Shown here one piece after another: positions 1 to 9,800 of a stretch of DNA of 64,000 bases. Position 1 is the stretch's first letter; the number at the start of each line of letters is the position of its first letter. The stretch is from assembly GCA_016342745.1 (NCBI GenBank), contig JAEINT010000005.1, forward strand, positions 124,001 to 188,000. The letters are read 5' to 3'. The stretch comes from Labilibaculum sp. GTDB taxonomy: Bacteria > Bacteroidota > Bacteroidia > Bacteroidales > Marinifilaceae. A program made the position numbers and the translations under genes. Under the pieces are notes generated by a model. That model was not told where the DNA came from, ran no database searches, and worked only from the letters and a program-made list of their open reading frames with translations.

Positions 1-1375
1 TGAAATATTCAATATTCTGTTTTTCATCAGTGATAACAATTGGTAGAGGAGACTTGTGAATCATTTTCTTCAAGCGTCGTTCACTTTTGACAATCGCTTG
101 TTGTGCATGTTTACGCTCTGTAATATCTCGCGATGTAGATAAGATCACATGTTTTCCATGAAGTGTAACGAGTTGACTTACAGTTTCCATTGGTGTTTTT
201 TTACCGTACTTGGAAACAAATACTTGCTCATGCGTAAATTGCTTTTCTCTGGTCAATCTTTTAATAGAATCAACAATATGATCTTTTGGTAGGTCTTCAA
301 TAAAGTTGATTAAAGACAGGTTGAACAATTCTTCACGAGAATAACCAAGAAGAACACAAGCGGTATCATTTGCTTCAATTAATTTAGAAGTTCCATCCCC
401 CATATATTCATTTACCAGAATAATATCGGTACTACCGTTAATCAGGTTACGATATTTTTCTTCGCTTTCGGCTAGAGCTGTAGTTCTTTCATTAACCCTT
501 TCCTCTAACTTTTCATTAAATAGTCTTAGCTTTTCAGAATACTCATGAATTTCTTGATATTGAGTTCGAATTGTTTCTTCTCCCTTTTCTCTTTCTTTTA
601 TTTCCGTTTGAAGTTTCGTATAAGTTTGGGTTAGTTCCGTCATGGAATGATCCAATAGTTGTTCTTCACTTATACGACGAATTGATGTATTGCCTTGATA
701 AATTGCCTGAGCTTTTAAAATGAATTTTTTAATTGGACGAGCTATGCTTTCTGATATCACGTAAGTGATAAAAATACTAGCCAGAACAATTAATATCGAA
801 ATGGCAATAAAAAGGTATAGCGTATAGGTATGTGTTTCGGTAGCTTCTCTGTAGATCAGATTTGCTTTGTTCTCTGCAAAATCTGTCATTACCTTAGTTT
901 TTTCCTTTAGTTTGTTGAGATGTACAGCCGCAACACCATCAACCATTTTTTTAGCGCTAAGTTCCTTGCCACTAACTTTTAAATCAATAATCTGATTTCG
1001 AAGTTCTTCCCATTCAATAAAAGTATGATATGCAATTCCAACATCACGTTTATCGCCAAGGAATCGATTGAATACAGTATCGAACTGGGTCATGACCTTT
1101 AGGTGGTAAAAATTGATTGTATCGATTGCTTGATCGAACTCTTCTTGTGTTTTAGCCAAGAGAATATCCTTCATGGAACTTTCCATGGTTTGGATGTGCG
1201 TGTTGATGTCTCGTACGCTATTACTAACCTTATAGGTGTGTGTATAAATGAATTCGGACTCGTTGCGAAGGTTTTTTACTTGAAAAATAGAGAGGACAAC
1301 AAATGATACCGTAAACAGTAGAATTAAGCCAAAACCGGAAAGCACTCTCGTGCGGAATCTCATTCTATTTAACAT
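1..1375 (-). CDS. Membrane sensor protein with PAS domains (C-terminus outside window)
   Basis: Only the first 458 residues are present; the gene runs off the left edge. Visible in order: a transmembrane segment (about residues 10-32), a mostly helical extracytoplasmic region of the four-helix-bundle kind (about 35-180), a second transmembrane segment (about 183-206), a HAMP-like linker (about 207-255), a coiled coil, a PAS domain (about 302-422, ending in the usual SRDITERK) and the beginning of a second PAS. This layout is typical of hybrid or plain sensor histidine kinases, but the kinase part is not in view, so a diguanylate cyclase or other output cannot be excluded. The ligand is unknown. 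It stands alone, downstream of the rnf terminator. Confidence 0.8.
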   Translation of the reverse strand, partial: MLNRMRFRTRVLSGFGLILLFTVSFVVLSIFQVKNLRNESEFIYTHTYKVSNSVRDINTHIQTMESSMKDILLAKTQEEFDQAIDTINFYHLKVMTQFDTVFNRFLGDKRDVGIAYHTFIEWEELRNQIIDLKVSGKELSAKKMVDGVAAVHLNKLKEKTKVMTDFAENKANLIYREATETHTYTLYLFIAISILIVLASIFITYVISESIARPIKKFILKAQAIYQGNTSIRRISEEQLLDHSMTELTQTYTKLQTEIKEREKGEETIRTQYQEIHEYSEKLRLFNEKLEERVNERTTALAESEEKYRNLINGSTDIILVNEYMGDGTSKLIEANDTACVLLGYSREELFNLSLINFIEDLPKDHIVDSIKRLTREKQFTHEQVFVSKYGKKTPMETVSQLVTLHGKHVILSTSRDITERKHAQQAIVKSERRLKKMIHKSPLPIVITDEKQNIEYF

Positions 1376-1522
1376 GAAATCGTAACAGGTTTAAGTGTAA
1401 CTTAGTGGTTGAAATGATCGGTTTAGATCACATTTGATTGTAAGTTAATTATTATTGTGGATTTTCACAAAAAATTTGACAAAGGGCTTAGAATAGTTAA
1501 TGTATAGAGAAAAAATGGCAAT

Positions 1523-1551
1523 AAAAAAGGCAGCTCTAACAGAGCTGCCTT
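1523..1551 (-). terminator. Intrinsic terminator of the rnf operon
   Basis: Perfect 11-bp stem (AAGGCAGCTCT with loop of 3) followed on the minus strand by a run of T, 26 nt after the rnfA stop codon. It closes the rnf operon. Confidence 0.85.
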
Positions 1552-1576
1552 GATAATATATTGAATTGTTTTTTGA

Positions 1577-2149
1577 TTATACGATTCCAGAGAATCCCAT
1601 AAAGGCCATTGCTAATAATCCTGCTACGATAAGTGCAGCTGGAGTACCTTTCATTCCTTTTGGAAGTTCAACTAAATCTAAATGCTCACGCAAACCTGCA
1701 AACAACACAAGTGCTAGACCAAAACCAATTGCTGAGGCTCCTGAGAATACAACTGCTTCAAGTAAGTTGTAATCTTTTTGGATTGTCATAATTGCCACAC
1801 CAAGAATGGCACAGTTGGTAGTAATCAAAGGAAGAAATACTCCCAATGCCTGATACAATGCAGGACTCACTTTTTTCAAAATAATCTCTACCAATTGAAC
1901 TAGAGATGCAATTACTAAAATAAATGAGATGGTTTGCATAAATCCAATTCCATAAGGATTCAGAATGTAATGCTGTATTAAATAGGTAACAATGGTAGCT
2001 AGAATCATTACGAATGTAACGGCTCCAGTCATACCAACTGCCGTTGATACTTTTTTAGAAACACCAAGGAATGGACATATTCCAAGGAATTGCATCAAAA
2101 CTACATTGTTTACAAATATTGCTGATATTATAATTACAATAAATTCCAT
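1577..2149 (-). CDS. rnfA: Rnf complex subunit A (RnfA/RsxA)
   Basis: Integral membrane subunit of the Rnf complex, which couples electron transfer between reduced ferredoxin and NAD+ to Na+ or H+ transport. The 190 residues are of normal family length and form about six hydrophobic helices. The motif [14 protein letters not shown] near the N-terminus and [10 protein letters not shown] in the middle are the family signatures; their cysteines ligate the membrane [2Fe-2S] centre shared with RnfE. It is the last gene of the operon, 11 nt after rnfE. NqrE of the Na+-NQR is a homologue, but the RnfB and RnfC genes nearby make this Rnf. Confidence 0.96.
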   Translation of the reverse strand: MEFIVIIISAIFVNNVVLMQFLGICPFLGVSKKVSTAVGMTGAVTFVMILATIVTYLIQHYILNPYGIGFMQTISFILVIASLVQLVEIILKKVSPALYQALGVFLPLITTNCAILGVAIMTIQKDYNLLEAVVFSGASAIGFGLALVLFAGLREHLDLVELPKGMKGTPAALIVAGLLAMAFMGFSGIV

Positions 2150-2160
2150 GATTTCTCTCC

Positions 2161-2745
2161 TTATGCTTTTCTTAGATGGTTAATAAATGCAATCAAGTAA
2201 CCCAACGCAATAAATGCACCTGGAGCTAAAACGAAAACTAACATACCGTAAGTTTCGTTGAACAATGTAACGTTGAACATTTTACCTGATCCAAAGAATT
2301 CACGAACGGCTCCTAACATGGTTAATGCCATAGAGAAACCTAATCCCATGCTAACACCATCAATAATTGATGGAACGATCTTGTTTTTAGATGCAAAAGC
2401 TTCTGCACGACCTAAAACAACACAGTTAACAACAATCAAAGGAATAAAAACACCTAATTGCTCGTGTAATGCTGGAACATATCCTGCCATCACCAAGTCA
2501 ACCATTGTTACAAACGAAGCAATAATTACAATAAATGATGGAATTTTTACTTTATCAGGAATAAATGAACTAAACATTGAAACAAACAAGTTAGACATGA
2601 TTAGTACAAATGTTGTAGCCAATCCCATTCCCAATCCATTAATTGCAGATGATGTTACACCAAGCGTGGGACACATACCCAAAAGAAGTGTAAATACTGC
2701 ATTTTCTTTAAAGAAACCTCTAGTGAAAATTTCGCGATTTGTCAT
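2161..2745 (-). CDS. rnfE: Rnf complex subunit E (RnfE/RsxE)
   Basis: Second of the paired, inverted-topology membrane subunits (with RnfA). 194 residues, about six transmembrane helices. [17 protein letters not shown] and [13 protein letters not shown] are the two cysteine-bearing family motifs that match those of RnfA and are expected to bind the shared iron-sulfur centre. The start codon overlaps the rnfG stop by one base, which points to translational coupling. Homologous to NqrD; the operon decides for Rnf. Confidence 0.96.
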   Translation of the reverse strand: MTNREIFTRGFFKENAVFTLLLGMCPTLGVTSSAINGLGMGLATTFVLIMSNLFVSMFSSFIPDKVKIPSFIVIIASFVTMVDLVMAGYVPALHEQLGVFIPLIVVNCVVLGRAEAFASKNKIVPSIIDGVSMGLGFSMALTMLGAVREFFGSGKMFNVTLFNETYGMLVFVLAPGAFIALGYLIAFINHLRKA

Positions 2746-3353
2746 TACTTGTTTCCTCCCTCTTTTTGGTTTTTAGCATATTCATTATAAGCTGTTTGAA
2801 CTGCCTCTAGAAAAGCTCTAGAGCTAATTGTAGCAGCAGTAATGGCATCGATTCCTTTAGGATTATCTTTGCTAACCACGAATGGTGATGTAGCTGGATT
2901 TTTACCTAGGATACTAGCTTTTTCTTTTGCTGGGTTTTTAAACCAGTCGGCCATTTTCGTTCCCAAACCTGGCGTTTCTTTGTGTTCTAAAACCGAGTAG
3001 TTGTTAATGCTACCATCAGGATTAAACCCAACCATGATCCAAATGTATCCAGAAAAGCCATTTGTAGTAAATGTTTTAACAGCAGTTCCAACTAATATTC
3101 CATCCTTTTTTGCAGGGTAAAATTCTAGCGTGTCCTTTTCATTCATACCAACTTTATAAACTTCATCACTAGGATTGTTATTAAAGTCAGGAACGACCTG
3201 TTTAATTGCTTTTATTTTTTTTGCCAACTTTGCTTTGGCAATAGGCTCTTTAGTTAACTCGTACAGTCCACCCAAAGCAGCCGAGGCTACAAGTGTTACA
3301 ATAAATAACACGAGTACCATATTTATGAATGTAGATTCTTTTTTTCCAGCCAT
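2745..3353 (-). CDS. rnfG: Rnf complex subunit G, covalent FMN protein
   Basis: 202 residues with one N-terminal membrane anchor (about 12-32) and a periplasmic FMN-binding domain. The sequence TAATISS (residues 172-178) matches the S/T-G/A-A-T-x-S/T-S flavinylation motif, so Thr175 should carry FMN attached by ApbE. LEHKETPGLGTKM is another conserved family stretch. The glycine of the usual SGAT is an alanine here, a mild deviation. Three bases separate it from rnfD. Confidence 0.95.
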   Translation of the reverse strand: MAGKKESTFINMVLVLFIVTLVASAALGGLYELTKEPIAKAKLAKKIKAIKQVVPDFNNNPSDEVYKVGMNEKDTLEFYPAKKDGILVGTAVKTFTTNGFSGYIWIMVGFNPDGSINNYSVLEHKETPGLGTKMADWFKNPAKEKASILGKNPATSPFVVSKDNPKGIDAITAATISSRAFLEAVQTAYNEYAKNQKEGGNK

Positions 3354-3355
3354 GA

Positions 3356-4351
3356 TTATTTCCTTTTTTCGCCGAAACGCTTAGGTTTAACATATACATT
3401 AATCAGTGGAACAAATGCATTCATAATCAGAATTGCAAAAGAAACACCTTCCGGATAAGCTCCAAATACACGAATTACAACGGTTAGTAAACCAATACCA
3501 ACTCCGTAAATAATCATTCCTTTGTTCGACATTGGAGAAGTAACGTAATCGGTTGCCATAAAAATAGCTCCCAATAATAAACCTCCCGTTAAAATGTGAA
3601 ATAATGGACCAGCATAAGCTTCAGGGCTTGCTAAGTGAAGAATTCCTGAGAAGATCGCTACTGTTCCAAGAACAGATACTGGAATATGCCAAGAAATGAT
3701 CTTTTTAATTAGCATGTAAAGCAAACCAACGATTAGGGCAATACCAGCAATTTCTCCCATAGATCCGCCCATATTTCCCATAAGTAAATCCATATTACTT
3801 GGAACATCAGGCATTAATTGAGATAATGGCTCTCCTTTTTTCAATCCTTCTTTAATTATTGCTAAAGGAGTTGCTCCTGTTTCTGCATCAAAATAAGCAG
3901 TATTAAAACCAAGAGGCTTTGGCCAACTCGTCATTTGAACTGGAAAGGAAATCAAAAGGAATACACGACCAACTAATGCTGGATTAAATACGTTGTTACC
4001 TAATCCTCCGAATGTCAATTTGCCAATGCCAATTGCAACTAAAGCTCCAATTAGAATAATCCAGATTGGTAGGTTTGAAGGCACGTTAAAGGCCAAAAGA
4101 ATACCTGTAATTAAAGCAGAACCATCGTTTAATGTTGGAACCCTTTTAAGAAGGTATTTCGTGATTAGAAATTCGAATAAATAACAAGATGCTACGGCGG
4201 TTAGGGTAACAATAATTGCTCCCATACCAAAGTAAACGAACGAGAATATAAGTGCCGGAAGCATCGCAAATACCACACCATACATGTTCTTCTGTATGGA
4301 ATCTCCACTATGAACGTGTGGAGATGGTGCGACTAATACTTTGGAGTTCAT
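3356..4351 (-). CDS. rnfD: Rnf complex subunit D, membrane FMN protein
   Basis: 331 residues, about nine to ten membrane helices, normal for RnfD/NqrB. The opening VAPSPHVHSGDS is the classical RnfD start. ETGATPLA in the middle carries the threonine that receives covalent FMN, and MATDYVTSPMS is the other conserved motif. It forms the membrane core with RnfA, RnfE and RnfG. A 109-nt spacer with a short degenerate repeat separates it from rnfC, the only large gap in this operon. Confidence 0.96.
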   Translation of the reverse strand: MNSKVLVAPSPHVHSGDSIQKNMYGVVFAMLPALIFSFVYFGMGAIIVTLTAVASCYLFEFLITKYLLKRVPTLNDGSALITGILLAFNVPSNLPIWIILIGALVAIGIGKLTFGGLGNNVFNPALVGRVFLLISFPVQMTSWPKPLGFNTAYFDAETGATPLAIIKEGLKKGEPLSQLMPDVPSNMDLLMGNMGGSMGEIAGIALIVGLLYMLIKKIISWHIPVSVLGTVAIFSGILHLASPEAYAGPLFHILTGGLLLGAIFMATDYVTSPMSNKGMIIYGVGIGLLTVVIRVFGAYPEGVSFAILIMNAFVPLINVYVKPKRFGEKRK

Positions 4352-4420
4352 ATCTATTTATAAATTAGTTTATTTGTAAATGTGTGAATACGTATATTTA
4401 GAAATGATAGAAAAAGATGA

Positions 4421-4457
4421 CTTTTTAATTCGTAATTTCTAATTCGTCATTCGTAAT
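4421..4457. repeat. Degenerate AATTCGTAATT repeat in the rnfC-rnfD spacer
   Basis: Three imperfect copies of a (T)AATTCGT(A/C)ATT unit in a row. Low-complexity repeats of this kind lie between co-oriented genes; no function can be read from it. It is not a terminator. Confidence 0.5.
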
Positions 4458-4460
4458 TAT

Positions 4461-5789
4461 TTATTTGCGAGATCTCATGATCTGTCCAACTTTACCTTTC
4501 CCTAATCGGATATAATCCAATAAAGGACGGTTAGCAGGACATGTGAAACTACAAGAACCACATTCTATACAATCCATTACAGCATCGCTTTCTAGTCGAT
4601 CGTATTCTTTTTTGTCGGCCAAAACCATTAATAGAAATGGTTCCAATCCCATTGGGCAAACCGAAACACATTTTCCACAACGAATACATGGTTTAGATTC
4701 TTTACGAGCAGCTTCTTCCTGAGGCAACAATAACAATCCAGAGCTTCCTTTTGTTAAAGGAACATCAACAGTTGTTAATGCTTTTCCCATCATCGGACCA
4801 CCACCTACAATTTTACCAGTATCTTCTGGTAAGCCACCTGCAGCATCGATCAAATCTTTAACAGGAGTTCCAATACGGAATAACCAGTTAGAAGGATTTT
4901 GTAAAGACTTACCAGTAATGGTAGCTACACGTTCGAAAAGAGGTTTGTTTTTTTGAACGGCTTCGTATACAGCAAGAGCAGTTCCAACATTTTGTACCAC
5001 AGCACCTACTTCAATCGGAAGAGCTCCAGATGGGATCTCACGTTTGATAGTTGCTGAAATCAACTGTTTTTCACCACCTTGTGGGTATTGTGTTTTTAAT
5101 GGGCAAATTTCAATGCCTTGATATTTTGAAGCCAAGCTAGTTAAATGGGCAATAGCATCTGGTTTGTTATTTTCAATACCAATAATTGCCTTATCAACAG
5201 CTAATGCTTTCATTAGAATTTGCGTTCCAACTAAAACTTCATCACCTTTTTCGAGCATAACTCTATGATCAGAAGTTAGGTATGGTTCGCATTCCACTGC
5301 ATTAATGATTAAAACTTCGGCAGTTTTTCCCGGAGGAACTGAAAGTTTAACATGAGCAGGGAAGGTTGCACCACCCAAACCAACGATTCCGGCTTCAGCA
5401 ATTTTTTTTACAATTTCTTCTTTGCTAAGGCTTATTTCTTTCACTAAATCTGCACTGCGGTCAATATCTTCTAACCATTCGTCACCATCTACTTTAATGA
5501 TTACAGATGTTTTGCGAAAACCGCTTGCATCCATAATGTCATCCAGCTTAAATACTGTTCCTGAAACAGAAGAGTGAATATTTGCTGATACAAAACCTGA
5601 AGATTTTGCAATTAGTTGCCCAACTTTTACTACATCGTTTTTCTTAACGATTGGAGTAGCAGGAGCACCAATATGTTGTGCGATTGGAATACTAACCATT
5701 TGGGGTATTGGCAATACCTGGATTGCGCTGTCTGCCGATAGTTTATTTTCGGCAGGATGAATACCTCCTATTGAGAATGTTTTTAACAC
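4461..5789 (-). CDS. rnfC: Rnf complex subunit C, NADH-side flavoprotein/ferredoxin
   Basis: 442-residue peripheral subunit that exchanges electrons with NAD(H). It begins with the RnfC barrel-sandwich domain (GGIHPAENK...), continues with an NuoF-like FMN/NADH region (GLGGATFPAHVK; INAVECEPYLTSDHR; GGGPMMGKAL) and ends with two ferredoxin-type clusters: CIRCGKCVSVCPMGLEP (about 370-386) and CIECGSCSFTCPANRP (about 409-424). Length is at the short end of the family, without the long C-terminal extension seen in enterobacteria. It follows rnfB by 15 nt. Confidence 0.97.
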   Translation of the reverse strand: MLKTFSIGGIHPAENKLSADSAIQVLPIPQMVSIPIAQHIGAPATPIVKKNDVVKVGQLIAKSSGFVSANIHSSVSGTVFKLDDIMDASGFRKTSVIIKVDGDEWLEDIDRSADLVKEISLSKEEIVKKIAEAGIVGLGGATFPAHVKLSVPPGKTAEVLIINAVECEPYLTSDHRVMLEKGDEVLVGTQILMKALAVDKAIIGIENNKPDAIAHLTSLASKYQGIEICPLKTQYPQGGEKQLISATIKREIPSGALPIEVGAVVQNVGTALAVYEAVQKNKPLFERVATITGKSLQNPSNWLFRIGTPVKDLIDAAGGLPEDTGKIVGGGPMMGKALTTVDVPLTKGSSGLLLLPQEEAARKESKPCIRCGKCVSVCPMGLEPFLLMVLADKKEYDRLESDAVMDCIECGSCSFTCPANRPLLDYIRLGKGKVGQIMRSRK

Positions 5790-5804
5790 TGATTATCCTC
5801 CTAT

Positions 5805-6770
5805 TTATTTGTTCTCAGATGTTTCGTCTTTAGCTTCTTTTGCTTTTGGCTCAGGCTTAGCTTTTGGAGCTTCCTCTGTTTTTGCCTCAGCTTTTGGTGC
5901 AGCAACAGGTTTTACTGTTTTTGCAGTTGGCTTGTCTGCCGGCTTTTCTTTTCGAGGTGGAAAATTCAACTCGTGAATTGCCTTAGTAGGACAAACAATA
6001 ACACACTTTCTACAAAGTTTGCACTTGTTGTAGTCGATGTAGGCAAGATTGTTTTCAAGAGTAATTGCATCGAAAGGACATTCCTTTACGCATTTACCAC
6101 ATCCAATACAAGCAACACCACATGCTTTTTTAGCAACACCACCTTTGTCCTTGTTTACACAAGACACGAAGATTCTTCTGCTTTTCGGGCCTTTTTTACG
6201 AAGTTCAATAATGCTGTTAGGACAAGCCTTAACACAAGCACCACAAGAAACACACTTGTCTTCAATAATTACTGGAAGACCAGTTTCTTCATCCATATAC
6301 ATGGCGTCGAAATTACATGCATCAACACACTCACCTAGTCCTAAACAGCCATACTGGCAACCAGTTTCACCGCTATAAAGAGATGCAGCGATGGTGCACG
6401 AAGCAGCGCCATCGTACTGATTTGTTTTTGGACGATTGTCACAAGTTCCATTACAGCGAACAACTGCTACAGTTGGTTCTACAGCTGTAACTTCATGACC
6501 AAGGATAGAACCAACTTTTGACATAACAGCAGCTCCCCCAACAGGGCAGTTCATTTTTGAAATGTCATCAGCTTTTACCAATGCATCGGCAAATCCTCTA
6601 CAACCTGGGTAACCACAAGCACCGCAATTGGCCGCAGGTAATGCTTCTTCTACCTCGTCTATACGAGGATCTTCATACACTTTGAACTTTTGTGCTACAA
6701 AATACAGAATGATTGCTGCTGTAACACCAATTGCACACAAAGCTAGAATAGTGATAACTATAATACTCAT
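5805..6770 (-). CDS. rnfB: Rnf complex subunit B, polyferredoxin
   Basis: 321-residue electron-entry subunit that takes electrons from ferredoxin. An N-terminal helix (about 3-26) anchors it; next comes the [4Fe-4S] motif [17 protein letters not shown] with a later NCPVGG cysteine, then several ferredoxin-type CxxCxxCxxxC motifs (for example [24 protein letters not shown] and [12 protein letters not shown]). The last 50 residues are an unusual Lys/Ala/Pro/Glu-rich tail, predicted to be disordered. It is 4 nt downstream of rseC and starts the structural part of the operon. Confidence 0.96.
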   Translation of the reverse strand: MSIIVITILALCAIGVTAAIILYFVAQKFKVYEDPRIDEVEEALPAANCGACGYPGCRGFADALVKADDISKMNCPVGGAAVMSKVGSILGHEVTAVEPTVAVVRCNGTCDNRPKTNQYDGAASCTIAASLYSGETGCQYGCLGLGECVDACNFDAMYMDEETGLPVIIEDKCVSCGACVKACPNSIIELRKKGPKSRRIFVSCVNKDKGGVAKKACGVACIGCGKCVKECPFDAITLENNLAYIDYNKCKLCRKCVIVCPTKAIHELNFPPRKEKPADKPTAKTVKPVAAPKAEAKTEEAPKAKPEPKAKEAKDETSENK

Positions 6771-6773
6771 AGT

Positions 6774-7202
6774 TTAATTATTTACGATTTTTTCTATAGT
6801 AAATGAAAATGTTTTCTTTAGTCGACCTTTAAAAAAGGTTAGTATAATGTAATAAGGGATTAAAATAGCTAAGGCTGATAATCCACTGATTAATTCGTTT
6901 TCTGTTATTGCTGTCGCAACGAAAAGTGTAATTAGCACTATAATAAAAGGCAATACATAAGCTAGAAACATGGCTAACCAGCCTAAAGATTCCCTGTAGC
7001 TTAAGTTAACTTTTTCACCTACCTCAAATTTGTTGCTGTAATCAATAACATCGATTGACTTCTCTTTCATATCGGACATGGTACATGCTCCTTTTGCATG
7101 ACAACCCGAACAAGCTGATACGTTTACGATACCAACACTAATCTTCCCATCCTTTATTTCAAGGATTGTCCCCTCGTGATCAATCTTTTTGGGATCTTGC
7201 AT
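6774..7202 (-). CDS. rseC: RseC/MucC-family membrane protein
   Basis: 142 residues: a soluble N-terminal domain with CSGCHAKGAC (four cysteines, possible metal or iron-sulfur site) and two transmembrane helices (about 73-93 and 100-122). RseC proteins act with Rnf/Rsx in reducing SoxR in gamma-proteobacteria; in the Bacteroidota the gene usually precedes rnfB, as here, and likely helps maturation or regulation of the complex. It is the first gene of the operon. Confidence 0.9.
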   Translation of the reverse strand: MQDPKKIDHEGTILEIKDGKISVGIVNVSACSGCHAKGACTMSDMKEKSIDVIDYSNKFEVGEKVNLSYRESLGWLAMFLAYVLPFIIVLITLFVATAITENELISGLSALAILIPYYIILTFFKGRLKKTFSFTIEKIVNN

Positions 7203-7715
7203 TTCTTGTTTCCCTTTTAGTTACTTTTTTCAAGTTGAAAATAGCTATCTGAATTGGTGGTGTTTTTGTATTAACCATCATCTAATCAGCATGCTAAAAT
7301 CAGGGTGTTATTTAACACATCGCAACAAAAATAATACTTTAGGACACATTCTATTCTGCAAAAGTCAATTTATAGTGTGTTTAAATAGAGGGACTTCCCT
7401 ACTTTTGTAAACTAGAGATTACAATTTTACTTCTATCTCTGTTGATTACAGTTAGTTTGGGCGATTATGGAAAAAAATCGGTATTTTAAGTCCTTTTTGC
7501 AATCGTGTTAATTTAGATTGAGTGTAAATAAATCTTTAGGAATTGTAATTATCCATTAGGATCTCCCTAGGATATTTACAAAAGAGGATTATAAAAACTT
7601 ATTTGTGAAAATGAAGAAAGAAACGTCTTCTTAGCAATTAAAATAATTATGATATAAATTTAGATCTAATGATAAAGATTATTAATTTAATGCTTCAATT
7701 AAAAATAACAGACTT
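7203..7715. other. AT-rich intergenic region with rnf and virK-like promoters
   Basis: 513 bp between two divergent genes. It must hold the promoters for both sides. A TATTTTTG -7 element can be seen on the minus strand near position 7327, but without a well-spaced -33 element, so I do not call a promoter. No convincing gene, RNA or repeat was seen. Confidence 0.4.
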
Positions 7716-8186
7716 ATGAAGAAATTTTTATTGCTAGCATTTCTGCTTCTGCCTGCCATGTTGATGGCTAAAACTCAAAAATTAGAATCTTTTGATCAAG
7801 TGATGGATGCTTTAAAAGAAGGAAAAACAGTAAAGGCAGTATTTTATTATAAGGATTGCCAGTTGATTAGTGATAACGAAATTGAAGAGGAAAGTGTGGA
7901 TGCTATTGGTGGAATGAAAATTGATACATGGGAGTATTTCGCAAAAATGTCAATTCGAAATAAAGAAGCATTTGTTGTTTGCTCTACCGCAAAAATGATT
8001 GCTAATCCTAAAGGAAAAGGATATGTGTACAATTACGTTAAAATAAAAATAAAGGAGACTGGGAAAGTAAAGATTACCGCGAACTATGTTGATTCTGTTA
8101 CTCATGAAGAAACAATGACTGAAAATTTCTTTACTGAAATAAACAAAGGAGAAGTAGGGGCAGCTCACTTTTTTGCTGTAGACTAA
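7716..8186 (+). CDS. Secreted VirK-like protein
   Basis: 156 residues with a clear signal peptide (about 1-18, ending LMAK). The mature part starts with SFDQVMDALKEGKTVKAVFYYKDCQLI, which resembles the VirK family (a small periplasmic protein first seen in Agrobacterium; molecular role not established). The match is by pattern from memory. It is a single gene between the rnf operon and a terminator shared with the next, convergent gene. Confidence 0.6.
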   Translation: MKKFLLLAFLLLPAMLMAKTQKLESFDQVMDALKEGKTVKAVFYYKDCQLISDNEIEEESVDAIGGMKIDTWEYFAKMSIRNKEAFVVCSTAKMIANPKGKGYVYNYVKIKIKETGKVKITANYVDSVTHEETMTENFFTEINKGEVGAAHFFAVD

Positions 8187-8203
8187 AAAAAATCATATAA
8201 AAT

Positions 8204-8237
8204 AAGAAAGCGCAATCCAATTGGATTGCGCTTTCTT
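8204..8237. terminator. Bidirectional terminator, 34-bp perfect palindrome
   Basis: Two perfect 17-nt arms (GAAAGCGCAATCCAA and complement) meeting with no spacer, flanked by A-rich DNA on the left and T-rich on the right. It sits between convergent genes ending at 8186 and 8256 and can serve both. Confidence 0.8.
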
Positions 8238-8255
8238 TATGAGTTTGTGTTTTAT

Positions 8256-9650
8256 TTAGAATTGAAATCTTAAAGCCATGTAAGGCATTACTGTATTGTC
8301 AGCCTTGTAAGATCCATTTTCCTGCTCTGTCCAAGACCATCGGTAATCAATACCTGTAACTAATATTGGACTAATTTTATAAGCAAACCTCATTACAGCC
8401 AATGAGTTTTCATCAAATGTAAATGTGTCACTCATTTTTGTTAGGTTTCCTTTTGTATAATACCCTTCAATGATGATTTTGTCGAATAAATCTTGAGTTC
8501 GCAAGTTTAACTGAACTGTTGCTGGAGATTCTTCACTCACATGATCTGGTAAAAGTAAATTACCACCTACCATTATTTTATCTAAAATAGATGCAGTTAC
8601 GGATCCATAAATGCCTTCTTGGCTTTTTACATCACCTAAAGTTGAAATTTTGGCATCTTTATTTACTTCATAAATAGCATCAAAAAATTGAGGCATATAG
8701 TTGTCGGTGTACCATAAGCGTTCAATACGAGAATTCAGTTTGAACAAATTGCCAATAACATTCATATTAGCATTTAAACCAATACCTGTTCCTTTACCAG
8801 CTCCGTATCCTTGAGTGGGAGGGACCAATTGATGAAATGCTACTAACGAGTCTGATTTTACTTTGCTTAACCTGCTGTAGTGAGCATATCCCGTAAGGTT
8901 AATAAAGTTAGAGTTGATCAATAGAATTCCCATGTCCAGTCCATAAGCTTCGATACCATCAGATAGGAATTCATTTTTCCCACTGTTTTCGTCAAATCGA
9001 TCCGTTTGATCTTTATCAGTAATGTAAGTAAAACCAAAATCAAGAGTTTTAATTACAGGAATTCCACTGGCTCCAAAAGGGCGAACGTAAGGACGAACGG
9101 CAAAAAGGTTGAATGATTTACTGTTGAAATCACTGTACATTCCTTCAATACCGAAAATCTTTTTTATTCTGATATCGTAAGCAAAACCTACTTTTCTTTT
9201 CTCGTAACTAGGAGAGTTGCTGTAGTTGTTTACTAAACTACCATAACCAATTGCTTCTCCTTTAAGTTGTCCTAATTTTAGGTAAACAGGGTCTTTTTTC
9301 TTTCTTCCATAGCGTAAATAGCTAATCAAACGAAGAATTCCTGATCCATTTTTAAATTCATCTGTGTATAGATCTCCATTGTCCAGATTAAAGTATAAAG
9401 GTACATCCAGACCAATTCCAACTTTTCCAAAACTCAAATCGGGTTGAAAACGAACACCTGCGTAATTTTCACCTCCAATTTGGGCGAAAGCAAATGCACC
9501 TGTAAATGAACTAATAGAGTCTGGATTGCTAAGATTTGTGAAAGAATTATCGAAACCAAAAACAGGGTAATCGTTTTGTGCAGAAACACTTGTTGTGAAC
9601 AAAAAGATGCTTAGCGCAAATAGAATTGATAGTTTTAGTGATTTTTTCAT
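8256..9650 (-). CDS. Putative outer-membrane beta-barrel protein
   Basis: 464 residues with a signal peptide ending in SVSAQ (about residue 25). The rest has alternating polar/hydrophobic strands, many Gly/Tyr/Phe, and the final residues MPYMALRFQF end in an aromatic Phe, the C-terminal signal for outer-membrane barrel assembly. About 20 strands can be imagined, but substrate and family are not recognised. It could be a porin or a structural barrel. Single gene. Confidence 0.7.
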   Translation of the reverse strand: MKKSLKLSILFALSIFLFTTSVSAQNDYPVFGFDNSFTNLSNPDSISSFTGAFAFAQIGGENYAGVRFQPDLSFGKVGIGLDVPLYFNLDNGDLYTDEFKNGSGILRLISYLRYGRKKKDPVYLKLGQLKGEAIGYGSLVNNYSNSPSYEKRKVGFAYDIRIKKIFGIEGMYSDFNSKSFNLFAVRPYVRPFGASGIPVIKTLDFGFTYITDKDQTDRFDENSGKNEFLSDGIEAYGLDMGILLINSNFINLTGYAHYSRLSKVKSDSLVAFHQLVPPTQGYGAGKGTGIGLNANMNVIGNLFKLNSRIERLWYTDNYMPQFFDAIYEVNKDAKISTLGDVKSQEGIYGSVTASILDKIMVGGNLLLPDHVSEESPATVQLNLRTQDLFDKIIIEGYYTKGNLTKMSDTFTFDENSLAVMRFAYKISPILVTGIDYRWSWTEQENGSYKADNTVMPYMALRFQF

Positions 9651-9800
9651 AGATATAATAGAATAGTTAATGTTAGAATAGAACCGAAAATAGGGGACAT
9701 TACCCTACTTTATCAGTATTGTTTGGTAATTTGATAATAAAGATATTGTTTTCTGTCAAATGAACAGATTTTATTGGGAATTATTGAATGACGATTAGGT

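Noticed and set aside
6049-6378. Plus-strand frames within rnfB
   Set aside because: They are the complement of cysteine-rich ferredoxin motifs and not genes.
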